Position numbers and translations under genes: made by a program
DNA from: JAADFF01 sp013153035
Lineage (GTDB): Bacteria > Coprothermobacterota > Coprothermobacteria > Coprothermobacterales > JAADFF01
Reading direction: 5' to 3' (one strand)
Assembly: GCA_026184435.1 (NCBI GenBank)
Contig: CP046447.1
DNA: 64,000 nucleotides
Shown here: piece after piece, positions 42,232 to 49,850 of the stretch
How the letters are laid out: every line of letters starts with the position of its first letter
Numbering within the stretch: position 1 is the first letter of the stretch
The notes under the pieces: model-generated
The model's input: the letters and a program-made list of their open reading frames with translations, nothing else
What the model was told of the DNA's origin: nothing
The model's database searches: none

Positions 42232-43506
42232 ATGAAAAGGGCGTGGAGTTATACAGTACTCTTAATGGGGATATTGTTTCTTATCTTAGGGTTTGCTTCC
42301 CCTTATTTGTGGTATTCTTTGCCGGTTAGCATGGAAGTTGGGGCTTTTCGGGTATACTCAACGGGAGAATCTCCGTACAATGTTATTATTGTATCTTCTA
42401 TGTTTGATAGAGCCCTTTCTTATCGAGCTTACGCCTACAAACTTCAAGATAAAAATGTAGCCCTTGTTGAGTTTAAACAACCAATTCTCACGGCTTCAAC
42501 GGTGAATTACTATGTAAAACAGATATCTTCCTTGGGGTCGACAGAAACTATATACATAGGCCAAGCCTTTGCTGGGGAAATAATTTCCCATTTTCCTAAC
42601 TCTATCGTTGTATCTCCCACTACATTTACTATGACATCGACTATAGTTGTTGGTACATCGGATTTTGATGGTTCTCGTATAATAGCAGAGAAACTGGAGA
42701 AAAGAGGTATCCATGTTATATGGACAAAGGCTACCCATGTAACGATTCCATACGCTGATGGTATATGTAGGGCTTTGGGTAGTGAAGATTGTTCTTCTCT
42801 GTCGGGGCTGTTTTTCAAGATTGTTATGGCTATGATTGGTATGGTTTTTCTATTTTGGTGGCTGTATATGTCGTTAGGTGGTAAGCTTGAGCCTTCGTAT
42901 GATGTACCTTCTGTTCGTGTATGGCTTTTGTTACTACTGCCTATGGTTGGCTTTGTCATTCCATTTGTTTTGAAGTTTTATAGATTGCCTATTCTTGGTA
43001 TTGAGGAGCTATTGCCACTAGCAGGATTTGCCTTACTGGTTGGATTCTTTGCTGGTGGAAAGTACCGTTTTACCGATTTTGGTGTGGGACTCTTGCTGGC
43101 GCTTATTGTCTATGTGGTATTTATGATACCTATGTATTATCTTGGTATTATTCCGTATATAACTCTAAATAAACTAGCTGTGATACCAGTAATTGCCCTG
43201 TTTGTCTCACCATATACTGTAGCACTTGAGCGGTGGAGATATCATTTTAGCACTACGCCATTTGCAGGATTGTGGCTTCCCTTTGTTTATCTTCTTTTAT
43301 GGTTTCCATTTTTATTATCGGCATTTTTCTATACCAGGCTTCCCTTTTACCATATCTTTTTCTACAGCTACAAATTCTTGTGGATACATATATTTATAGG
43401 ATTTGTATCGTTACCATTCTTTAGAAAGCATCCAGACTATGTAGGTCTTATGAATGCCTATTTATGGGCCATTTATATGACGCTTCTTTTGGTGGAAATT
43501 GCTTAG
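42232..43506 (+). CDS. Polytopic membrane protein with N-terminal hydrolase-like domain
   Basis: 424 residues. Helix 1 at about 8-28, then about 170 extracytoplasmic residues, then eight or so membrane helices from about 200 to the end. The soluble part has alpha/beta-hydrolase texture: YIGQAFAGEIISHF at the position of the nucleophile elbow (usually GxSxGG), GTSDFDGSRI at the acid loop and ATHVTIPY at the His loop. The nucleophile Ser is not present (Gln-Ala-Phe), so catalysis is doubtful. I do not recognise the whole protein. No SD is obvious before ATG 42232, and it may be read from a leaderless or very short-leader transcript. Its stop overlaps the convergent aminotransferase by 4 bases. 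Confidence 0.6.
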   Translation: MKRAWSYTVLLMGILFLILGFASPYLWYSLPVSMEVGAFRVYSTGESPYNVIIVSSMFDRALSYRAYAYKLQDKNVALVEFKQPILTASTVNYYVKQISSLGSTETIYIGQAFAGEIISHFPNSIVVSPTTFTMTSTIVVGTSDFDGSRIIAEKLEKRGIHVIWTKATHVTIPYADGICRALGSEDCSSLSGLFFKIVMAMIGMVFLFWWLYMSLGGKLEPSYDVPSVRVWLLLLLPMVGFVIPFVLKFYRLPILGIEELLPLAGFALLVGFFAGGKYRFTDFGVGLLLALIVYVVFMIPMYYLGIIPYITLNKLAVIPVIALFVSPYTVALERWRYHFSTTPFAGLWLPFVYLLLWFPFLLSAFFYTRLPFYHIFFYSYKFLWIHIFIGFVSLPFFRKHPDYVGLMNAYLWAIYMTLLLVEIA

Positions 43507-44606
43507 CTATGAATATACTCCTTGGGTGCTTTGGCAATAGTTCTGAGAAGTTTATCCATATCTTCTTTCCATGATATAGATATACGCATGTGTCCTGTCA
43601 TCCAGGATGGTTGTGCAAAAACCCTTACAAGTATTCCGTTTTCTTCTAAGAAGTATGAGAGTTTGTCGGGCTGGGCTACTCTTAGAAGTAGGAAGTTTGT
43701 TTCTGATGGATATACAACGATATCCATTTCCAGAAGTTTGTCTCTTATATCGTCTCTAATGTTTTCAATTTCTTCCCATACCCTTTCATAATCTTCTATA
43801 TTCATAAGAGCTTCAAGAGCAGCCATTTGTGCTACTGGAGTGATATCTATATCACGACGTATTTTTCTTAACACTTCTATATTATCTTCATGAGAGATTA
43901 CAGCCCCTATACGAAGAGAAGCCAACCCAAATGCTTGGGAGAAGGATCTAAGAATAATAAGATTAGGATAGTTCTCTATAAGGTCAGCTGCACCAATAAA
44001 CGATGTATCGGCAAATGATACATAGGTTTCATCAATAATCAGTGGTACAGAGTCGGGTATTGTATCTAAAATATCCCATATGCGCTCTGCGGGTAAATAT
44101 TGCCCTGTGGGATTGTGTGGGTTTGTGAGATATATACCGTGAGCATCATAAAGATCAAAGGCTTCTAATATCTCCTCAATTTCCAAAGAGTATATAGGAG
44201 TTGGTCTAACTGGAATGGGGTCTATACCGTTTATCTTCATTGTTTGATACGCATGTCCGTATGTAGGTATACGGTATACCATGCGAAAGTTTTTATAGGT
44301 GAATGTTCTTAGCACGCTGTCGAGGGCTGGGCTGGATCCAGGAAATAGCAGTATGTTTTCTGGTTTTACTCCTATTGTATCGGCAAATATTTCTACCAGT
44401 CGGGTCATTTCTCCATGTGGGAATAGGTTAAGTTTAGGATTTTCGGCCCATGTTTTTACTGCCTCTTCAACCTTAGGGTGAACATAGGGTAGCTCGTTCA
44501 TGTGTAGTCTGATCATGTTTTCTGTATGTGGTTTGCGGTGATTTTTGAGAAATGGATCTTCCTGTATTTCAACAATGTGTGGATTAACCCATAGCCCTTT
44601 ATTCAT
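43503..44606 (-). CDS. HisC-like aminotransferase with Gln at the PLP-lysine position
   Basis: 367 residues, ATG after GAGGTAAAAGAAG. Fold type I, histidinol-phosphate aminotransferase-like: NLFPHGEMTRLVEIFADTIG, LFPGSSPALDSVLRTF, YLTNPHNPTGQYLP, VPLIIDETYVSFAD and the C-terminal GHMRISIS with the substrate carboxylate Arg. The PLP block, normally SKAFGLAGLRxG, reads RSFSQAFGLASLRIGAVIS; the codon is CAA, one base from AAA (Lys). Unless this is a base error, no Schiff base can form. It overlaps the glycosyltransferase gene by 8 bases. A non-catalytic or altered role should be considered. Confidence 0.85.
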   Translation of the reverse strand: MNKGLWVNPHIVEIQEDPFLKNHRKPHTENMIRLHMNELPYVHPKVEEAVKTWAENPKLNLFPHGEMTRLVEIFADTIGVKPENILLFPGSSPALDSVLRTFTYKNFRMVYRIPTYGHAYQTMKINGIDPIPVRPTPIYSLEIEEILEAFDLYDAHGIYLTNPHNPTGQYLPAERIWDILDTIPDSVPLIIDETYVSFADTSFIGAADLIENYPNLIILRSFSQAFGLASLRIGAVISHEDNIEVLRKIRRDIDITPVAQMAALEALMNIEDYERVWEEIENIRDDIRDKLLEMDIVVYPSETNFLLLRVAQPDKLSYFLEENGILVRVFAQPSWMTGHMRISISWKEDMDKLLRTIAKAPKEYIHS

Positions 44607-45774
44607 CTTCTTTTACCTCCAACCTTTTGACTTTATACCACGGTACATTACCTCTATTTTTTATTATGTCCCATAAAGCCAATGGAATGACAATGTATAC
44701 ATAGTGTAGAAATATTGTAGTCCATAAACCTTCAATGATAGCCTTCCCGATTGGCATATCCCTTTCTAAATTTAAACTTGCTATTGAGAGACCATATATG
44801 GCAAGAACAACAGGGACATATGTAACAAGAAATACCCACGATATATGGGTAAATATAGTGATAATAAGTACAGGGAGTACTGCTATAACAATACTGAAAA
44901 ATATAAGAAGTGCTAATGCCATCATATCGCCCCATATAACACCGCTGATAGCCTCCATAATACCACCGGCAAACCACCGTATTTGTTGTTTAATGAAGTC
45001 GTGCCATGTGTATGGTAATTGAATAATCGTTTGTGGATAGTCTTTGAACCATAGCTTTTTCTTCATAAGGTAGAGCTTTGTAACAAGTGAAAAATCATCA
45101 ACAAGAGTGTACGGATCCCAGCCGCCTATGGCTCTAATAACTTTCTTTTTAAAGAAGAATCCATTGCCTATAAGTAGAGAACGACCGATAAGACCTCCAT
45201 GGGTGACAAGTTGTGCCCATGCAAACATGTTGTCTTGCATGCGTGTGAGAATATTTTGATTTCTGTTGAGACCTATATAGCCAGACAGCAGCACATCAAC
45301 AAAAGGTGACATGATATAGGGTAGATGGTTTTCTATATAATTTTCGGGAAGTATTGTGTCTGCATCTATGACAAGTGCTATATCCCCTCTCATATAATCA
45401 AGTGCCTCATTGAGAGATTGGGGTTTGCGGGGTACTCCTTTTTTTCTGTATACTCTCAGCTGTGGTATTTCATCCATTAGTGATACAAGCAGTTCATATG
45501 TTCCATCGGTAGAATGGTCATCTATAACGATAATCTCTATATTTTTATGGGTTTGTTTGAGGAGCTTTCGAATGGTTGTTTCTATAACCTCTATCTCATT
45601 GTAGACCGGAATTATGATGCTGACAAGTGTCTCTTTGTCGTATGGTTCAGCCAGTTGTTCTAGCCGGTAGTTTCTATACATATAGTGGAGAAATCCAACC
45701 AACGCCGAGACAATAATAATAAGTATGTAAAACACAGATAAGCCGACGACTATATGTATAGGTGTAATTTCCAC
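44599..45774 (-). CDS. Membrane family 2 glycosyltransferase
   Basis: 391 residues, GTG start after GGGGGAGCATA. One N-terminal membrane helix, a GT-A domain at about 45-270 and three C-terminal helices. Motifs: VSIIIPVYNEIEVIE, VIDDHSTDGTYEL, ALVIDADTILPENY (DxD), VDDFSLVTKLYL (catalytic Asp) and QQIRWFAGG (QxxRW). This is the layout of processive beta-glycosyltransferases such as PgaC/cellulose synthase-like enzymes, making a cell-surface polysaccharide or glycolipid. No partner exopolysaccharide genes are seen. It is translationally linked to the HisC-like gene. Confidence 0.9.
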   Translation of the reverse strand: MEITPIHIVVGLSVFYILIIIVSALVGFLHYMYRNYRLEQLAEPYDKETLVSIIIPVYNEIEVIETTIRKLLKQTHKNIEIIVIDDHSTDGTYELLVSLMDEIPQLRVYRKKGVPRKPQSLNEALDYMRGDIALVIDADTILPENYIENHLPYIMSPFVDVLLSGYIGLNRNQNILTRMQDNMFAWAQLVTHGGLIGRSLLIGNGFFFKKKVIRAIGGWDPYTLVDDFSLVTKLYLMKKKLWFKDYPQTIIQLPYTWHDFIKQQIRWFAGGIMEAISGVIWGDMMALALLIFFSIVIAVLPVLIITIFTHISWVFLVTYVPVVLAIYGLSIASLNLERDMPIGKAIIEGLWTTIFLHYVYIVIPLALWDIIKNRGNVPWYKVKRLEVKEDE

Positions 45775-45789
45775 TATGCTCCCCCTTAT

Positions 45790-47334
45790 TTAAATTGGTT
45801 CGTATGTAATACTACTGGCATTTTTAATACATTCCGGTAAGAAATACCAATTATTATCGGCTTTTACCTGCTCTATCTTACCATTTTGAATAATGTCTCT
45901 GATTATAAGGTCTCTAATAGATACAGTACTGCTGTGGAGTATACCTCTGTCCCTTGCCACTCTAAAGCCGAGGTATCCACCAGAACCACCGGCACGGTAT
46001 GAATTGACAGCTACCTTATACTCCCTTTCTGGTATAAGATCTGCAGATACCCTCTCACCAAAGGGTTTAGACAGGTCTATAGTGTAGTGAAAGCCCCTGT
46101 AGATATCAAAGTTGTAAAAAGCCACAAGGGGGTTTCTTATTAAAGTTACCTTATCATCTTCGCACTGAAAGTCTTTAAAGTATTCTGCCGATTTTTCCAG
46201 CATATCCAGTATTTCTTTTCCTGTCATAGAGATAACATATAGGAGATTTTCATACGGATATATGCGGTAAATGTCTTTGATCTTTACAGGTCCTTTCTTC
46301 ATGACAAATGGTTCTTTTCCCATGAAAGACTGAACACTGATATCTGCACCAGAGTATTTTTCCATAATATATAGCAGATACTCCATACCATCACTGTCTT
46401 TGACGGGAGTAAACTCCATATCATCTTCAAGAATACCAATTTCTTGGTTCATATATCTTACGGTAAAATTATGTAGCTCTTCTATAAACTGTGGTGTTTC
46501 CGTAATCTGCGATGGCACAAGTTTAATGTCTATGATATTAAATATGTTCTTGTCAATATTGACCGATACATGCATAAGGCCTTCTGCATATGGCGGTGGG
46601 GCTACTACCCATGTGTCGCCTATTTTTTGCGGTTCTTTTCTTTCATGGGTGTGTCCATGGAATATTAGAGGAAACTCACCTGGGAATGTCTGAAGTATTT
46701 CGTAAAGTGCATTTTCAAATGGTAGATGCCTTGTCTTTGCACCTGTTATAGGATCTTTTTCAAAGCCCATATGGGCAAGTAATATAACATGGTCAAAGTC
46801 TTCTTTTAATGTGGGAAGCCATCTTTTTATTGTCTGCACAGAGTCTTCAAATGTATACGGTTTGATATTGTCAGGATGTTCAAACCATGGTACAGCTGGT
46901 GTTGTAATGGCAAGGAGGGCTATTTTGACATCGCCAACATATATGGGTAGAAATGGTATAAATGCCTCTTTGTCTCCCCTGAGCACATTGGCCGCAAGAT
47001 ATGCAAACTTGCTGTGTCTAAATATGCTGTCTACAAAGTAGTAACCATAATTGAAGTCATGATTGCCTACTACAACACCGTCATAGCCCAATATCTCAAA
47101 GGCAGCCTTCATAGGATGACTTTCCGGACGATACATATATGTTGATATATGTGATATGGGACTACCTTGAAACGAGTCACCAATGTCTATCAAAGTAGTA
47201 TGTCCGCTGTTTCTTACCTCTTCAATGTAGTTTTTTAGTCCCCATAAGCCTCTTGGTTTTCTCTCATCGGCAATATAGTCATATGCGTGAATATGTCCAT
47301 GCACATCTGTTGTAGCAAGAATATTAAGGTGCAA
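45790..47334 (-). CDS. Cytoplasmic 5'-nucleotidase-family phosphoesterase
   Basis: 514 residues from TTG 47334, after AGGAGGGGATAGCA. It has no signal peptide: the first residues already form the catalytic strand (LNILATTDVHGHI). Metal-binding motifs are complete: DVHGH, IDIGDSFQGSP, VVGNHDFNYG, LLAHMGFE and FHGHTHE. C-terminal nucleotide-binding domain: AVNSYRAGGSGGYLGF and YENLLYVISMTG. The N|GGGIR-like motif is replaced by SFMGKEPF. It may be a 2',3'-cyclic-nucleotide phosphodiesterase. Its exported relative is at 25734-27434. It begins 3 bases from the RNA methyltransferase stop. Confidence 0.87.
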   Translation of the reverse strand: MHLNILATTDVHGHIHAYDYIADERKPRGLWGLKNYIEEVRNSGHTTLIDIGDSFQGSPISHISTYMYRPESHPMKAAFEILGYDGVVVGNHDFNYGYYFVDSIFRHSKFAYLAANVLRGDKEAFIPFLPIYVGDVKIALLAITTPAVPWFEHPDNIKPYTFEDSVQTIKRWLPTLKEDFDHVILLAHMGFEKDPITGAKTRHLPFENALYEILQTFPGEFPLIFHGHTHERKEPQKIGDTWVVAPPPYAEGLMHVSVNIDKNIFNIIDIKLVPSQITETPQFIEELHNFTVRYMNQEIGILEDDMEFTPVKDSDGMEYLLYIMEKYSGADISVQSFMGKEPFVMKKGPVKIKDIYRIYPYENLLYVISMTGKEILDMLEKSAEYFKDFQCEDDKVTLIRNPLVAFYNFDIYRGFHYTIDLSKPFGERVSADLIPEREYKVAVNSYRAGGSGGYLGFRVARDRGILHSSTVSIRDLIIRDIIQNGKIEQVKADNNWYFLPECIKNASSITYEPI

Positions 47335-47336
47335 TG

Positions 47337-48581
47337 CTATCCCCTCCTGAGCCTCAAAATGGTTAACATTTCAATATGCCACGTTCTGGGAAACATGTCA
47401 ATAGGTATGATTGTTTCTATTTCGTAATATTCGGATAGTAGGGTAATATCTCTAAACATTGCTGGTGGATGGCATGAAATATATGCTATCTGTCTTGGCT
47501 TATAATCAATAATCTTTTCTATGATTTCCTCTGAAATACCAGAGCGGGGAGGGTCAAGTACCAGAGTTTCTGTTCCCGGTAGTACATCATCGGCGACCTC
47601 TTCGGCCTTGTTAGGATATACGGTGATAGGAATCTTATTATTTTTACCATTGATTTTCATAGCCCTTGCCGATTCCCGGTTTGCCTCTACACCTATTCTG
47701 AAACCGTGATACTGGGCCAGTGGTAGCAGTAGTGCACCAACACCTGCGTACAAGTCTACGATCTTTTCTGATGGTTCAAGATGTGTTTTTAGTATATTAA
47801 TGATGTGACTTAGCCCTTCGTTGTTTACTTGGAAAAATGCCCTTGGTGGGATAGTAATTTGCAGTCCATCAACTGTCTCTGTCAAACGTGAGTGGCCCCA
47901 TGAGTTCCATATTTTTCCATGAAGTATTTCCCTATTGTTCTTGTTAATCATAGTGACAAGTCCTGCCCATTTGCCACGTGGAGGGAGTTTCTTGATGACA
48001 AAGCTCTCAGGTTCGTACATGACGATTATCATGAGCACCTTTCCACCGTGTTGTCGCATGACAACAGCCCTTGTTGTTTGAGGGAACTGTTCAACCTCGG
48101 CGAGTATCTCGGAGAATGACTTGGGTCCTAGAATACAGTCAAGGGTTGGAACAAGAGTTCGCTTGCCTCTTGACCAGAACCCCAATTTTCCACGGTAAAA
48201 GTGCCATGTGATGCGGTTTCTATATCTTACAGGCACTGTTGGTCTAATGTCTTCTACAGGTACACCTCCTAAGCCGCTACGGGATAACATGTCCTCTATC
48301 ATGTGCTCTTTAATGGATAACTCATCTTCATAAGATACACTTCTAAATCGGCAGCCTCCGCACTGTGGGAATACCGGGCAATCTGGTGTCTTTCTCATGG
48401 GGGAAGGTTCGTTTATTTCCAGTAGTACACCAAAGTTGGTTCCCTTTTTACGCTGAACTATTTCATATGTGATTTTATCTCCAGGAAGTACATCGTCATC
48501 TATTAAAACAACACCCTCTTCAGGATCTCTTATAAGCCCATACCCACCATATACAATTTTTTCTACCTCGGCCATCTTCAT
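47337..48581 (-). CDS. TrmA/RlmD-family RNA m5U methyltransferase
   Basis: 414 residues, ATG after GGAGGGATAAGTT. TRAM-like RNA-binding N terminus (EKIVYGGYGLIRDPEEGVVLID), a four-Cys iron-sulphur motif CPVFPQCGGCRFR with a further Cys upstream of it, a SAM domain (IVDLYAGVGALLLPLA) and DPPRSGISEEI. The catalytic Cys lies in YISCHPPAMFRD; the usual SCNPxT is SCHPPA. These enzymes make 5-methyluridine in 23S rRNA or tRNA. Which one cannot be decided here. Confidence 0.9.
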   Translation of the reverse strand: MKMAEVEKIVYGGYGLIRDPEEGVVLIDDDVLPGDKITYEIVQRKKGTNFGVLLEINEPSPMRKTPDCPVFPQCGGCRFRSVSYEDELSIKEHMIEDMLSRSGLGGVPVEDIRPTVPVRYRNRITWHFYRGKLGFWSRGKRTLVPTLDCILGPKSFSEILAEVEQFPQTTRAVVMRQHGGKVLMIIVMYEPESFVIKKLPPRGKWAGLVTMINKNNREILHGKIWNSWGHSRLTETVDGLQITIPPRAFFQVNNEGLSHIINILKTHLEPSEKIVDLYAGVGALLLPLAQYHGFRIGVEANRESARAMKINGKNNKIPITVYPNKAEEVADDVLPGTETLVLDPPRSGISEEIIEKIIDYKPRQIAYISCHPPAMFRDITLLSEYYEIETIIPIDMFPRTWHIEMLTILRLRRG

Positions 48582-48637
48582 AACTTATCCCTCCTATCTT
48601 ATCTCTTATTCTATAATAAAGGGAAAGGAAAGGTGGA

Positions 48638-49849
48638 ATGGATATGAAGTATACAAGGTATGTTGTTATATTTATGGTAATTGGTCTATTTGTGAGTGTG
48701 GCTTCTGTGTTTTCCGTTGCTTCTCAGGATAGTGGTATAGCTTGGATTTATCAGTCACCTCAGAAATATAGGGATCTATACCTTAGGGAGGCAGCTGTTT
48801 GTGGTGATATAGCTGTGATATCTCCTGTATCTGTTTCATCTGCTGGCGAGTTTTATCCGTTTACACAAGCTATAGATGTGCAAACTGGTAGTATTATGTG
48901 GACTGCCAGTGTAGGTGGTCATGTTATGTGTACCCGTGACGGGATATATCTCCTTGATGATTTTCAACATATTGCAAGGTATTTGTCTATATGGGGATAT
49001 GTAGAGCGGGAAAGGTATGTCCCCGTGTCTCGTGGACGCTTTATGGTAAAAACGGACTATGGTATTGCCGTTTTGGAGTCTGATGGTACGGTGCTTATTA
49101 TGGGAGCAGGTTTGACAGGTGGTGCATCTATTACAACATCGTATCCTCCAGCTATTGGTTCCCTGCTTGTGTCTGATGGGCAGATGCTCTTTTGGAAGAC
49201 CCAAACAAATGACCACTATGCCATTGTAGGGTTTGATATTCTCCATGCAAAGGTGGTATGGGTAAAGCAGATTAATATCCACAAGTCTTATATGGCGCCA
49301 TACGATAAGTACCTGTTTGTCAGTGGCTTTGAGAAGCTTTATGTTATAGACAAGATGAGTGGCAATATTCTACGCTCTTATGATGTGGCATATTATGAGC
49401 CGTATATTGTGGCTTCAAATGGAAAACTGCTTATTCCCCGTAAAGACTGGCTTGATGTGTTTGATAAAGACAACGGACTACTTGTTAGGGTTTATAAAGA
49501 CAGCGACATGGTATTTTCTGCCTATTCTATAGCAGGTAGTCGTGTTATCAATGTAGATAGTGATGCTGGTAAAGCCTATGCCTGCACTATAACATCAGAT
49601 TTGCAGTGCATAGCCCGTAAAGTCTGGACTTTTTCTGAAAATATGATTATGGGAGACAAGGTTTATGGTACAGGTCTGAACTTTGTTGTACCTGTCAAAG
49701 ATGGATGGCTTGTATTTCTGACATATCGCACTGTACCCACAAGGTATATTAATGGCTATGAGGTTATATTCTTAGAGGATAAAGGGGTATCTCCCACAAA
49801 TGAGTGGGAGACACCCTTTGGTGGTCCTGATGGTGATGGTATGCCGTAG
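48638..49849 (+). CDS. Exported PQQ-like beta-propeller protein
   Basis: 403 residues; ATG 48638 or ATG 48644 after AAGGTGG. N-terminal signal/anchor (YVVIFMVIGLFVSVASVFSVAS). The rest shows regularly spaced strands ending in W or D-x-x-x-G turns: IDVQTGSIMWTASVGG, VGFDILHAKVVWVKQI, YVIDKMSGNILRSYDV, DVFDKDNGLLVRVYKD. This is a PQQ/quinoprotein-like propeller, usually a binding scaffold. It has no lipobox. A TATAAT is at 48611-48616. Its stop is one base from the convergent topoisomerase stop. Confidence 0.75.
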   Translation: MDMKYTRYVVIFMVIGLFVSVASVFSVASQDSGIAWIYQSPQKYRDLYLREAAVCGDIAVISPVSVSSAGEFYPFTQAIDVQTGSIMWTASVGGHVMCTRDGIYLLDDFQHIARYLSIWGYVERERYVPVSRGRFMVKTDYGIAVLESDGTVLIMGAGLTGGASITTSYPPAIGSLLVSDGQMLFWKTQTNDHYAIVGFDILHAKVVWVKQINIHKSYMAPYDKYLFVSGFEKLYVIDKMSGNILRSYDVAYYEPYIVASNGKLLIPRKDWLDVFDKDNGLLVRVYKDSDMVFSAYSIAGSRVINVDSDAGKAYACTITSDLQCIARKVWTFSENMIMGDKVYGTGLNFVVPVKDGWLVFLTYRTVPTRYINGYEVIFLEDKGVSPTNEWETPFGGPDGDGMP

Positions 49850-49850
49850 A

